Positions 34,880-44,460 of a DNA stretch of 64,000 nt are shown here, in pieces. Position numbers and translations under genes: made by a program. How positions within the stretch are numbered: position 1 is the stretch's first letter; each line of letters begins with the position of its first letter. Under the pieces are notes generated by a model. That model saw only the letters and a list, made by a program, of their open reading frames with translations. It did not search any database and had not been told where the DNA came from. Source of the DNA: Thioploca ingrica (lineage in GTDB: Bacteria > Pseudomonadota > Gammaproteobacteria > Beggiatoales > Beggiatoaceae); the NCBI GenBank assembly GCA_000828835.1, contig AP014633.1:1054001-1118000 (forward strand), given 5' to 3'.

Positions 34880-36370
34880 ATGTTAAACTTTTGTCAGTAT
34901 CGAATTTGCTCTATATTGCTTATTAACTTATTAATTTTTTTAAGTAAAGCGAGCTACGCTCAAGTATCGGGGTCATTGTTGATACCAACGGTTGATAATG
35001 CTTTGAATTCTCGTTGTTTAGATGCGAGTCAAACGGCTGCAAGTGTGGTTTCCCTACCCAGTGGTAGACAAATTTACAGTCACAATTCTCTCCAACCCTT
35101 GTTAGCCGCTTCAGTTACGAAGATCATTACTACGGCGGCTGCACTCCATTATTTAAGCCCAGAATATCGCTTTAAAACCCTATTTATGCATACCGGGCAA
35201 CGACAAGGTGATGTTATTCAAGGTGATTTAATTATTCGAGGGGGTGGTGATCCCAAATTATCTACTGAGCAATTTTGGCGCATTGCAACCCAAATTAAAG
35301 CCAGTGGTATTAACGAAATTACCGGTGATTTAATAGTCGATGCTCATTTTTTCGATGCCTATGATCGTGCTCCCTCCTGGGAAGTTGATCGAACTCAACA
35401 AGCTTATGATGCAAAACTGGGTGCTTTATCTTTAAATTTTAATACGATTTCTGTACATCTTCAGCCAAGTGATCAGGTCGGGGAGATGATTAGGACTTGG
35501 TTAGAACCAGCAACTCCTTATATTCAATTGCAAAATACCGCAAAAACTATCCACCGAGGTAAAACGACCGTTTCTGCTTACCGTAGTCCAGAAGAATCGC
35601 TTGGGCAAGTTTACCTGTCTGTCCGTGGACAATTACCGATCGGTAGTCAAGAAAAAGTCATTCGTCTTAATATTGATAATCCTATCCGCTATGCCGCCGA
35701 AACTTTTAAAGCTATCTTACAGCAAACTGGCGTTAAAATAGATGGGATGACTAAAATTTCCTATAATCCGGTTGCCGGGCAAGAACTTTATTATCACTTA
35801 TCTGACCCGTTATCACTGATTTTAAAAGAATTAAACACTTTTTCTAATAATTTTATGGCAGAACAAATACTTAAGACAATCGCCGCAGAAAAAGTGGGTA
35901 CCCCGGGTTCTCACGAAAATGGATTGAAATTAGTAGAAGAGTTTCTGCAACTGAGTCACGTCAATACCCAAGGGGTTCTCCTCCAAGACGGTTCTGGTTT
36001 ATCGAGAAAAAATCGCATGACCACCCAAGCTATAACTGATGTGTTAAGTAGCATGTATTCTCGATTTGATATTGGTCCAGATTTTATCACGGCATTGCGG
36101 GTTATGGGTGCAAATGGTGTTCTTTCTCAGCGGTTAGCTAAATCTCCAGCACGTGGGCAAATTCGAGCCAAAACGGGCACTTTAAATCGGGTTAGTACTT
36201 TAGCCGGCTATGTTGCCACACCGCACGGTAAAGTATTTGCCTATGCAATATTTTTGAATAATAATGGTTGTGGTCCTTGGCGAGCCGACCGGATAGAAGA
36301 TCGGATAGTAAACGCAATCCATGAGTTAGGTGATAACACGATTGAATATACGGCGAGTATTGCGCAGTAA
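34880..36370 (+). CDS. dacB: D-alanyl-D-alanine carboxypeptidase/endopeptidase (PBP4 type)
   Basis: 496 residues with a signal peptide (about 1-27, cleavage near SYAQ). The three penicillin-binding motifs are present: SVTK with Ser78, SNN in NTFSNNFMAE and KTG in RAKTGTLNRVS. The domain inserted between SxxK and SxN that marks the S13/PBP4 class is also there. The enzyme trims and cleaves peptidoglycan cross-links in the periplasm. AAAGGA lies about 9 nt before the ATG. Single gene. Confidence 0.93.
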   Translation: MLNFCQYRICSILLINLLIFLSKASYAQVSGSLLIPTVDNALNSRCLDASQTAASVVSLPSGRQIYSHNSLQPLLAASVTKIITTAAALHYLSPEYRFKTLFMHTGQRQGDVIQGDLIIRGGGDPKLSTEQFWRIATQIKASGINEITGDLIVDAHFFDAYDRAPSWEVDRTQQAYDAKLGALSLNFNTISVHLQPSDQVGEMIRTWLEPATPYIQLQNTAKTIHRGKTTVSAYRSPEESLGQVYLSVRGQLPIGSQEKVIRLNIDNPIRYAAETFKAILQQTGVKIDGMTKISYNPVAGQELYYHLSDPLSLILKELNTFSNNFMAEQILKTIAAEKVGTPGSHENGLKLVEEFLQLSHVNTQGVLLQDGSGLSRKNRMTTQAITDVLSSMYSRFDIGPDFITALRVMGANGVLSQRLAKSPARGQIRAKTGTLNRVSTLAGYVATPHGKVFAYAIFLNNNGCGPWRADRIEDRIVNAIHELGDNTIEYTASIAQ

Positions 36371-36461
36371 TTCCGGTGCGGAAAGGGATTTTTTCTTCCA
36401 GGTTATTTTAAAAGTTACGCATTGATAAACCAATCATTTTGTCAACGCGTAACTTCTATAG

Positions 36462-37955
36462 TTATGGACAGGTAGTTATTGCATTAGGACATTGTTCTTC
36501 TGGCGGTAACCACCCTTCGATTTTCTGATTTTCAGTCGAATCACCTTCTACCAATAACCATTCATCTTTACAACCTAAAATACTTACCCCGCGTTCTCCC
36601 AGAAACCGACCTTGCGTTTGAGCTGTTTTAGAAGGGTCGGCATAGGCATAAGCCCAACCTTGCTGATAACCTTTCACAAAAGTACCCATTAATTTGCCAT
36701 AAATCCAGGCTTCTTTATTCACTTTTACGGTTGTATAAGAATCTTCCCATTGATCAATTCTTAGCCAACCCTCTTTGGCATCTATAATATGAATAGAGGT
36801 AAAACCTTCATAATCATTGTAAGGAATACGGGAAATTATTTCTTTTTTGGGAGCACTTCTGATATTAAGACCGGTGGGATCAGTATCGATGATAAATGCC
36901 CAAACATCACACCGATTATTTGGCTTGGTAGTTGTCAATACCGCAGTGTTAGCTACTTTGCCACTTTGACGTAAATTATCTAAATAAGTTTGTAGTTCTA
37001 ATACCCTATTTTTAATCAGATTTACCGTTGCTTCTAGTTTAATTGGCGTCCACATCGTTCCGGTTAAAGAATCATAAGTTTGATTGAACGATTCCAATTG
37101 GGTATTTTTATACTTAATCCAAGCATTTTGAGCTTGTTGGAGAGCTTGTTGTTCTTTTTCTTTTAAGTTATTAACCAGTAATGAATAAACCGTATTTAAT
37201 TCCTGATCCCATTGATCATAGGCTTGATTAAAACACTCTATCATCCCGGCAGTGGAGTAATTTTTATTAATGCAAGCCGTTGTGGTCTTGTCAAGCGGAT
37301 GAGTCGTGTTATTGAGAGGAAGTATATTTTGCTTGGGTGGTGTGGTGGAGAAGTTATTAATAGCAATAATCTGGTTACTTTTAAATTTTATTTCACCTTG
37401 CCCTATTTGGGTTCCCATCGCATTAGTGATAAGGTGGTTGGGATCTTGATTTAATAAAGCAATTTTGATTGGTTCGGTTATTATCTTGGAATAATTGGCT
37501 AAAAATTCTTGTTCATTTTTGAGGATCAATTTGTTACCCTCCAATTGAACTTCAAACGGAAATGCAATGAGACGCGCTAATTTTTCCCTTTGTTCGTGAG
37601 TGACTAACGTTTGCAAATAAACCACAAATAAACTTGCTAAACGTTCTTCATATTTTTGTGCCAAGCATCCAATGGAACTGACTTTATCTTGAAGACATAA
37701 ATCGCGTTTACTTAACCAATCTTGTTGCTCTTGTTTTAATTGTTCCGCTTGAGAAGAAACCAAAGTAACTAACTGTAGGAAAAGATTATTTAGGCGTTCA
37801 TCATCCTCACTGAGATAATTCTTTTCATCACAAATAATCTTTTCAGTTTCGGTAGTGGCTCGGTTACAATCAAAACTAGCTGCCATCACTGAATAGTTAA
37901 TCAACGCCAGTATAATACTTATTAAGAAACTTCCATAATGGCTATATTTAGACAT
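36462..37955 (-). CDS. Exported protein with two LprI-type domains and SH3-like tail
   Basis: 497 residues from ATG at 37955 (GGAG 8 nt upstream; the longer frame is unlikely). A signal peptide ends near VMAAS. Two LprI/DUF1311 domains follow (about 27-100 and 235-335 of this start), each with paired cysteines (FDCNRATTETEKIIC; ACINKNYSTAGMIEC) and a Trp/Lys helix (QEQQDWLSKRDLC; QAQNAWIKYKN). The C-terminal 140 residues look like bacterial SH3 repeats (TGLNIRSAPKKEI; AKEGWLRIDQW). LprI-type proteins inhibit host lysozymes. The double LprI plus SH3 arrangement suggests a cell-wall-associated inhibitor. Confidence 0.8.
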   Translation of the reverse strand: MSKYSHYGSFLISIILALINYSVMAASFDCNRATTETEKIICDEKNYLSEDDERLNNLFLQLVTLVSSQAEQLKQEQQDWLSKRDLCLQDKVSSIGCLAQKYEERLASLFVVYLQTLVTHEQREKLARLIAFPFEVQLEGNKLILKNEQEFLANYSKIITEPIKIALLNQDPNHLITNAMGTQIGQGEIKFKSNQIIAINNFSTTPPKQNILPLNNTTHPLDKTTTACINKNYSTAGMIECFNQAYDQWDQELNTVYSLLVNNLKEKEQQALQQAQNAWIKYKNTQLESFNQTYDSLTGTMWTPIKLEATVNLIKNRVLELQTYLDNLRQSGKVANTAVLTTTKPNNRCDVWAFIIDTDPTGLNIRSAPKKEIISRIPYNDYEGFTSIHIIDAKEGWLRIDQWEDSYTTVKVNKEAWIYGKLMGTFVKGYQQGWAYAYADPSKTAQTQGRFLGERGVSILGCKDEWLLVEGDSTENQKIEGWLPPEEQCPNAITTCP

Positions 37956-38522
37956 GATTATTTCTCCATAAAACAAATAGGGGACTATTAAATTTTTCCA
38001 GCGATACTTTAAAGCGCGATTACCCAAAAGTTCTAAGCCAATTAAGACTGAATGACTCTCTTAAAGTTAAGAAGTAACCTTTTCTCCGGTAAAATTATTT
38101 AATGAACTCATAATTAATTCTTACACAAAATACCCAAGTCTCGCAACCACAGCGTTATCTTAATTAAAAGAACCAGGGTGCGACACCGATGTTATCAGGG
38201 AATTGATCCGGACAGATATCACTGCTGATAAAGAGCCAATAAAATGAGGCGTTACGCAGTTAACTTATTGAGTAATCAGAATTATTCAGTGAACTTCTAA
38301 AATAGGAGCAATACAATTATATCTTATTCTTCATTGCGTTCCAGAGAAACTCATTGGCGGGAAACCCAGTTTTGGAAATTAATTTTAGAAAAATTTTAAT
38401 AACCTTAGAGGAATATCATAATGACTCGAATGATGTGCTTCGTCCCTCAGCGCATCCTACGCGCGCGGGCTGTTAAAACATCCGACCATTGCCTAGTTTT
38501 TTCCTTATTTGCAAATATAATG
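37956..38522. other. Intergenic region with no convincing gene
   Basis: About 570 bases upstream of the LprI-type gene and downstream of the S8 peptidase. A 49-codon frame at 38421-38570 has a good AGAGGA but overlaps the peptidase 3' end and contains a repeat-like run (CCTCAGCGCATCCTACGCGC), so it is not called. No terminator with a T-run was found. Confidence 0.45.
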
Positions 38523-40946
38523 TTACACTTTTACTCTAGCTTGATTCTTTACCTTTATTTGGTTGTATAACTCAATTGCTTTTTCATGCTCAAAAGTCAC
38601 TGATATACAATAATCCTGCATTTTATTTGAATCAGGCATCCACTTATTGAAGTTTAACAAAACTAGGGATACGGGAGAGGTTGGTCTATTTTTGGGTTCT
38701 TTTTTATAATTTTTCCATGCTTTTTGATGACACCCGGCTTTTCTAGTATTTGCACCTGGGAATAAATCTATTTCAAATTTCTTCAAATCTTCAGGCACAC
38801 CGCCATATTGTTCAGTATTTTCAGAGATAACACCGTATTTTTCAATTAAAATCTGCGGATTTATTGAATGAAAAAGATGAAATTCCATTCTGTTACCTAA
38901 ATAACTATCACCACGAGTAGGGCGGGTGTCAGGACTAAAAGTTAGAGTGATAATGATTGTTTTTTTGCCACGCTCGGTGAAAAATATATCAGGGAGTTGT
39001 AAAGAATAAACTTTTATTTGATTTAAGCCAATTTTGCCTTCATCCCAAAGCACCGCTCTATTGCTATATGAATTTACTGTCCGGTCAAAATTACTTAAAC
39101 CGAAACCGCAGATAGAAAGATGCTTGGTTTCGGCTGCTTTTTTATCTTTAGTCGAATAAAATTCTTTGCTCGGTGTAAATGGATAATCTGCTTCCACAAG
39201 TAACATATTTTTAATAAACAAACCAGATCGTTGCGGGAACTGGTTAGCAATTCTACCGGCCAAATGTGCAACTTTAGGCGCGGAAAAACTGGTTCCATAA
39301 TCAAATTGGATAATATTGTCTGTAGTTTTATTGTTTAACAAGGCAATCTTTCCGCCCCGGTCTTCCGATATTCTGCCATGATTGCGAAAAAGAATAAGAT
39401 TTCCGCCATATTCTACTAACTCAGGTTTTATCATACCATTGATACCAAAACCGGTTCGCGTAAAAGGTGATGGCTGATTTTCTTCTGCAATGACGGTTTT
39501 TATCTGCTTTGTGCCATCATATCGTTCCTTTTCAATTTTAGCTACCCCTGCAATAGAGCTAACAGTCAAGGCTAAGGCTGAAGTTGCTGGGTTGATAATT
39601 TTAAAATCAGGATTTTCTGTAAGATATGCGGGATAATTGTCTTTTATCTCAGCAATGGTTTCAAAAACATCTGAGGGTGATCGATTGCCTGCCGAAACGA
39701 TAAAGACTACATCTGAAAAAATAAAGGCTAATTCATCAATAAGCGCAGCTAGTGGTAATTGCCGATGATAGTTTTTATGCCATACCTCATTACTGTTGCC
39801 TAGCGAAATATTAACCACGCGAATGTGATAATCAGGATTTGATAAAAAACTTTCTACCGCATCTTTAAATTGATGTTCGATTAATTTTTCAGGGTCATAA
39901 ATTGCGGAAACCATCCCGTTCAAGTTATTTTTCTCGGCATACATGATTTTGGCAGAAAATATCCAATTTGACGGGTTAAATTCTTTATTTTTCAGGCAGA
40001 GTTCAATGTTGCCATAAGCCGCACAACCCGCAACAGCAGTGCCATGCCCCACAGTATCATGCGTCTCTTTCTGACCGGTTTGAAAGTTTTCTGCACTGCC
40101 TACACATTTCTCCAACATAGGGTGATTTGAAATAATGCCAGAATCAATAATTAATATACCAACTGCATTTTCATCAGGCGCATTGATTTCAATATCAGAA
40201 ATATTAGGATTGTCATACTCAGAAGGATTGAACTGTGTTATAGAGGGTCTATCGGCTCTTGTAATTTCTTTAAGTTCTATAATTTCATCAAATATTCGTT
40301 TGGTTAGTTTGACTCTTAAAAGTACGAATGTCCGGGTTATTAGGGTATCGGTGATTCTGAATTGTGACCCATCTGAATAAGTCCGTTTTAATTCGGCAAT
40401 AAATTGTTCATTTTTTTGTGGGTCGGTCATTCGCCACAATTCTATATCGATGAAATCTGCTGTTTCACCGAGTGGACTATCCTGTAATGCTTTGCCAATC
40501 TTTTTCTCTGAGGGAATATCTTGAAAAGATTCGATGGCATTAAAAAAATCATAGTTAGAACCATCTGGTTGTCCATAAATTTTTAGTTTACTTTTAAATT
40601 TAGTTAATTCAATATCGTCAGCAAAAATGACCCAATATCCTCGTTTATTCTCTGCTACCGATAAAACATGAATATCCATTCCCGTTAAGTCTTTTTCAAA
40701 GTTATCAGGCGAAACGGATTGATTTATTTTAATTTCAAATATTAAAGTAGGGTTTAGGTTGCCAGAAAATTTCTTTTTTAGGATGGTAAAATTATTTTTT
40801 ATATCATTAGCATCTTTTATCGCTTGTTGAGCAAATTCAAGTTTATTTCTACCTTCTGGTAATTTATAACCACCTCCACCACCTTTTTTCTGTCTCTCTA
40901 CATTTTCTGCAAAAAGGGGAAGTTTAAGATGCTCGTATTGCTCCAT
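38523..40946 (-). CDS. Subtilisin-like (S8) peptidase paired with AAA ATPase
   Basis: 807 residues, no signal peptide, hence cytoplasmic. A Gly-rich N-terminal stretch (KKGGGGGYKLPEGRNK, about 20-35) and a 220-residue N-domain precede the S8 catalytic domain. The triad is intact: Asp268 in LIIDSG, His301 in VGHGTAVAG, Ser553 in YGTSFSAP, with the oxyanion Asn in VSAGNRSP. A 200-residue C-terminal beta domain follows. Its ATG overlaps the stop of the AAA gene (TAATG at 40944-40948), so production is coupled. The likely action is regulated intracellular proteolysis, possibly in stress or defence. Confidence 0.9.
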   Translation of the reverse strand: MEQYEHLKLPLFAENVERQKKGGGGGYKLPEGRNKLEFAQQAIKDANDIKNNFTILKKKFSGNLNPTLIFEIKINQSVSPDNFEKDLTGMDIHVLSVAENKRGYWVIFADDIELTKFKSKLKIYGQPDGSNYDFFNAIESFQDIPSEKKIGKALQDSPLGETADFIDIELWRMTDPQKNEQFIAELKRTYSDGSQFRITDTLITRTFVLLRVKLTKRIFDEIIELKEITRADRPSITQFNPSEYDNPNISDIEINAPDENAVGILIIDSGIISNHPMLEKCVGSAENFQTGQKETHDTVGHGTAVAGCAAYGNIELCLKNKEFNPSNWIFSAKIMYAEKNNLNGMVSAIYDPEKLIEHQFKDAVESFLSNPDYHIRVVNISLGNSNEVWHKNYHRQLPLAALIDELAFIFSDVVFIVSAGNRSPSDVFETIAEIKDNYPAYLTENPDFKIINPATSALALTVSSIAGVAKIEKERYDGTKQIKTVIAEENQPSPFTRTGFGINGMIKPELVEYGGNLILFRNHGRISEDRGGKIALLNNKTTDNIIQFDYGTSFSAPKVAHLAGRIANQFPQRSGLFIKNMLLVEADYPFTPSKEFYSTKDKKAAETKHLSICGFGLSNFDRTVNSYSNRAVLWDEGKIGLNQIKVYSLQLPDIFFTERGKKTIIITLTFSPDTRPTRGDSYLGNRMEFHLFHSINPQILIEKYGVISENTEQYGGVPEDLKKFEIDLFPGANTRKAGCHQKAWKNYKKEPKNRPTSPVSLVLLNFNKWMPDSNKMQDYCISVTFEHEKAIELYNQIKVKNQARVKV

Positions 40947-41956
40947 TATTTATCCCCCATAAGATTATTTCTTACCTTTTCCCTACGAATAAATTTCTCA
41001 ATAGCACAAATAAGTTCGTTTTGTCCTAGATGACTTTTTGAATTAATAATTGCCGTTTTCATAACTTCTTCTGTCACCATTTTAATATCAGCCGGCGAAA
41101 AGCCAGCGGTCATACTGGCGGCTTTAGTGGTATCAATGTCGGTATTCATTTTAATCGGTTTTAAGTAAAAATCTAACAATTGCTGGCGGGTATTTTCATT
41201 GGGTAGTTCATAATAAATCACCTCATCAAAACGTCGCCATATTGCGGGGTCTAGCATATTCTGATGATTTGTTGCCGCTAATATAATGCTGTCACCCTTA
41301 AAGTTATCTAGCATTTGTAAAAAATTATTAACAACTCGTTTTATCTCGCCGTGTTCATGACTATCGTCTCGGTTTTTCCCAATCACATCAAATTCATCAA
41401 ATAGAACTACCCAGGTGTTACTTCCAATATAATCAAATACTTTTCGCAGATTAGTTGCTGTTTCACCTAAATAGGAAGAAATAATGGCATCAAAGCGAAC
41501 ATATACCAAAGGAATACTTAAAATGGAACTGATAATTTGTGCAGAAAAGGTTTTTCCCGTTCCTGGCTTACCACACAGAAGAATTTTTTTCTTATTTTGC
41601 AGATTATAAGTTGCCAAAATATCAGAATCTTTAAATTCCATAACAACCTGTTCTAGTTGAACTTTTATCTCATTTACCACAATAAGGCTATCAATACTTT
41701 TATCAAACTGCTGTATTTCTAATAGTGGAAAACCTTTCTCAGTATCCCTTGGGATAGGTAAGAAATTCTTAAATCGCTTACCACCATTTTGTACACTATT
41801 TGTCGAAAAAAGAGCTTTTTCCAACTCTTTTGCAACTAAATTATGTTTTTTTCGTTTTTCGTGTTCGATATAATCTCTTGCAGTTTTGATAAAAGTCTCG
41901 CTATCTTTGTCATTAAAGGACAAAAACAATTGTTTTATTAACTCTGCAGTTGTCAT
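40946..41956 (-). CDS. AAA ATPase partner of S8 peptidase
   Basis: 336 residues. A helical N-terminus (about 1-60) is followed by a classic AAA module: Walker A GKPGTGKT (129-136), Walker B WVVLFDEFD (182-190), sensor 1 LAATNH, arginine finger IWRRFD (239-244), and a helical lid ending in FIRREKVRNN. It resembles spastin/katanin-type and proteasomal AAA modules more than Clp or Lon. It may unfold or deliver substrates to the coupled peptidase, or hold it inactive. First gene of the pair. Confidence 0.9.
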   Translation of the reverse strand: MTTAELIKQLFLSFNDKDSETFIKTARDYIEHEKRKKHNLVAKELEKALFSTNSVQNGGKRFKNFLPIPRDTEKGFPLLEIQQFDKSIDSLIVVNEIKVQLEQVVMEFKDSDILATYNLQNKKKILLCGKPGTGKTFSAQIISSILSIPLVYVRFDAIISSYLGETATNLRKVFDYIGSNTWVVLFDEFDVIGKNRDDSHEHGEIKRVVNNFLQMLDNFKGDSIILAATNHQNMLDPAIWRRFDEVIYYELPNENTRQQLLDFYLKPIKMNTDIDTTKAASMTAGFSPADIKMVTEEVMKTAIINSKSHLGQNELICAIEKFIRREKVRNNLMGDK

Positions 41957-42144
41957 TTTTCCCCTTACTTTTCAAAGTTAGGTCTTATTATTCAATGTTA
42001 TTTTCAAATCCACGCCCACACGCCTTACATTTTTTAATTGCAAAACTTTCTTATCCGTCATTATCTGCAACCTAGGTAAGGTAAATAAACCGCGTCCATT
42101 ATCAATTAAAATACAAGTTGCCATGTAAATAATCCATTCATCAA

Positions 42145-42258
42145 CTAAATTAGTAATATATCAGTTTTCCCATCACCATTGAAGTCGCCAGTGATATTGT
42201 TAGTGACACCACCCCAATAACTATTCCAATACCCACTCCCAGGTCCATCGAAATTCAG
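42145..42258 (-). pseudogene. FG-GAP/VCBS repeat C-terminal fragment
   Basis: The minus strand encodes SGYWNSYWGGVTNNITGDFN followed by GDGKTDILLI and a stop, the last repeat of an FG-GAP/VCBS extracellular protein (calcium motif DFNGDGKTD). Upstream the sequence breaks into a repeat element (42265-42362), so the rest of the gene is gone. Confidence 0.7.
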
Positions 42259-42264
42259 AGATTC

Positions 42265-42362
42265 AGCGGGTAGCCCGTATGAAACGAAGTGAAATGCGAA
42301 AATAGTCGAGAAAACCACCCCATTCCCAGATTCCACTACGTTCCATCTGGACTACGCTGGCT
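42265..42362. repeat. Inverted pair of GTAGCCTGG-family repeats
   Basis: GCGGGTAGCCCGTATGAAAC at 42266 faces a reverse arm (CCAGATTCCACTACGTTCCA ... CTACGCTGG) ending near 42362. This MITE-like pair sits at the broken end of the FG-GAP fragment and may have caused the break. Confidence 0.65.
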
Positions 42363-42548
42363 GATGAAAGATGATCCTGATTAGGTAATGAGTAAAGATT
42401 CAGTGGAAGTTCTTTTGGGGAGGCAAGAATAATAGTAAAACTATGTTGAGATTGACAATATATCAGTTTTGCGCAAAAAACGGAAAGGACTGCCACAGTT
42501 AGGGGGTTTGCGATGAATGGAGATTGTCGATAATTATCTTGCACATCT

Positions 42549-42923
42549 TTAAACAACATGTGCCTTGCTATAATAATTAGAGAAAACCCTTAGAGAAAAC
42601 CCTATAATTATCGAAATAGTCAAACGCGAAAGGTGAATAACAAGAGTGATTTGATTGATTGAATTAAATTGGTTTGCAGCTTTGATAATGAAGTTAATCC
42701 CTTCTCCCTGCATCCTAGGCAATAAAAAATACAGAAAGTTACTTATAACTATGAATACTACCATAGCATAGAGTAGTCGGTTATTTTTAACTTTATATCC
42801 CCAAATCAGGAGAGCAGCAGCAACGGTAAATACTAAGGGTCCAATTATGTGGCCAAAGAAAAATATTTGAAATATCAGGGTTCCAAAAATAATAACCATT
42901 GAAAACAATCCAATAATATTCAT
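42549..42923 (-). CDS. Small four-helix membrane protein
   Basis: About 124 residues from ATG at 42923 (GTG one codon upstream is equally possible). Four hydrophobic helices (roughly 3-28, 30-47, 52-70, 92-115) with short polar loops. No family recognised and no clear ribosome-binding site. It is surrounded by gene fragments, so it may be an orphan of a decayed cluster. Confidence 0.5.
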   Translation of the reverse strand: MNIIGLFSMVIIFGTLIFQIFFFGHIIGPLVFTVAAALLIWGYKVKNNRLLYAMVVFIVISNFLYFLLPRMQGEGINFIIKAANQFNSINQITLVIHLSRLTISIIIGFSLRVFSNYYSKAHVV

Positions 42924-42959
42924 CACAGGTTGAACAAATCCACCAGCCGGATATTGGAT

Positions 42960-43240
42960 GAAGTAGCGGTGTTCAATGCAATAAAATTGATGAATCTTTA
43001 TCCGGATGGCAAAATTTAACGAGTCAAGAAAATTTTACCTTGACCACTTTACTCAATGAGTTGGAAAATTAGGGGAGTTACTCATTAGAACGTGTTAAAC
43101 AATCCTTAGATCGTCTCACGCTTAGTTTCATCGTTAAAAAACAACAGCCGTATTATACTTATTGTGTGCCATTGTTTCGTAATCGACTGTTACAAGAAGA
43201 TTTGAAAGAATTGTTAAAACACGAAAGTTCGATTTTCTAG
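42960..43240 (+). pseudogene. C-terminal remnant of an ATPase-like gene
   Basis: One plus frame reads GWQNLTSQENFTLTTLLNEL, then TAG at 43070, then continues in frame through SLERVKQSLDRLTLSFIVKK, QPYYTYCVPLFRNRLLQEDL to TAG at 43238. The helix-turn-helix-like end is what one expects of the winged-helix C-terminus of large AAA/STAND ATPases. There is no start, an internal stop and no upstream domain, so it is a dead fragment. Confidence 0.6.
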
Positions 43241-43408
43241 CATCACTGCTATTTATCTCACTCAACCCGCTAGCTTTTTTCCCTTGATTGCACAATTCTT
43301 CTCCAAATTGAGTTTTGGAATGCCTTAAATCTAACTCAGTTGGGTATCTTTTATTGCAAACCGAGCTTGTTTAATCGGTATTCTCCAGTCAAACCTCACT
43401 GCCATTAA

Positions 43409-43430
43409 GTTAAGGAGTTTCCTCCTTAAC
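43409..43430. repeat. GTTAAGGAG hairpin
   Basis: GTTAAGGAG/CTCCTTAAC, perfect 9-bp stem, loop TTTC, followed by AAAGGGAGCAGGGGGGATTT. Related in style to the inner arms of the 4147-4290 element. It lies between the ATPase remnant and the 3' end of the Uma2 gene. Confidence 0.55.
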
Positions 43431-43492
43431 AAAGGGAGCAGGGGGGATTTAAACTGAATCTTACTTTCTTGGTGAAGTTAAGTTAAATTGAT

Positions 43493-44359
43493 TTATAGTT
43501 TAGGTTCAACGCCTAAAGCTCTTAACTGTGCTGCTAATTGCTCAGCGCGTCGCCATTCTTGTTCAGCACGTTGTCGCTCTTGTTCAGCACGTTGTCGTTC
43601 TTGTTCAGCACGTTGTCGTTCTTGTTCGGCACGTTGTCGCTCTTGTTCGGCACGCTGTTGTTCTTGAGTAACTTGTTCACTTGCGGTTGGCAGCCAATTA
43701 TTCTGGGTATCATACCAACGTAACCATTTACGTTCCATGCCTTGATAAGTTCCTAACCAAACCCCTAAACCAAGTTCGATCTCGGACAACCATAATCGTT
43801 CCCCCGGTAAACTTAATTCTCGATAGCGATTTCCAACTAATTCAAATGCTTGAAACTTATTTGTGTAGCGACTAAATACGACATAATAGGGAATACGTAA
43901 GATCTGTTCATACACTTCCCATTTGGTTGGAGGTTGATTAATATCACGTAAAGTCTGGCCTAAATCTTCTTTTTCGGTACCCGGTGAGAGTAATTCCATC
44001 ACCAGAAAGGGCGCTATCCCTTCTTGCCAAATGACATAACTTAAACGTAAATTTTGTTCAAACAAGGGAGAAACGCCTAATACCACGAACCAATCGGGAC
44101 GTTTATGCCAATTAACATGACGAACATCGTAATATAAGTTAAGATCGCGGGCTATGAAAAATTGCTCTGGAGAATAATGTGATGGGCAAAAAGTTTCCCG
44201 TAATAACTGGGGTTGAAAATCATGAAAAATGTCAGGCAAACCAGGTTCCTCCGGATCTTCACTGGGTAGGTCATACATGGTAGGTAAAGTTTCTCTTGGT
44301 GGACGTGGGGGGTCCGTTTGCGAAATGAAAGTGGCCGGTTCTAGCTGATTCATTGCCAT
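43493..44359 (-). CDS. Uma2-family nuclease-like protein with heptad repeat tail
   Basis: 288 residues. The Uma2 core (about 55-215) includes NLYYDVRHVNWHKRPDWFVV (the PD-like strand), APFLVMELLSPGTE and YVVFSRYTNKFQAFEL. The last 60 residues are a run of RAEQERQ heptads (about five copies, ending QEWRRAEQLAAQLRALG), encoded by a 21-bp tandem repeat at about 43550-43665. The repeat number may vary between strains. Such tails form a straight charged helix. This Uma2 type is typical of cyanobacteria and large sulfur bacteria; its function is unproven. Confidence 0.85.
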   Translation of the reverse strand: MAMNQLEPATFISQTDPPRPPRETLPTMYDLPSEDPEEPGLPDIFHDFQPQLLRETFCPSHYSPEQFFIARDLNLYYDVRHVNWHKRPDWFVVLGVSPLFEQNLRLSYVIWQEGIAPFLVMELLSPGTEKEDLGQTLRDINQPPTKWEVYEQILRIPYYVVFSRYTNKFQAFELVGNRYRELSLPGERLWLSEIELGLGVWLGTYQGMERKWLRWYDTQNNWLPTASEQVTQEQQRAEQERQRAEQERQRAEQERQRAEQERQRAEQEWRRAEQLAAQLRALGVEPKL

Positions 44360-44460
44360 AAGAATTCCTTTTGGTATTAAGTGTTGGATTTCCTTTCGTT
44401 AGGCCAACTGGGGGATTAGGTACGGGATTCTAACCGACTCGCTTAAGTTGATGGTTGTAA

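Noticed and set aside
38421-38570. 49-codon frame with good AGAGGA
   Set aside because: It overlaps the S8 peptidase 3' end in antisense and includes a repeat-like GC-rich run; no family recognised.
42263-42559. 98-codon minus-strand frame
   Set aside because: Its C-terminal part is the translated GTAGCCTGG-family inverted pair; only a weakly signal-like N-terminus remains.
43550-43665. Possible CRISPR-like array
   Set aside because: The 21-bp units are directly adjacent with no spacers and are in frame within a Uma2 gene.
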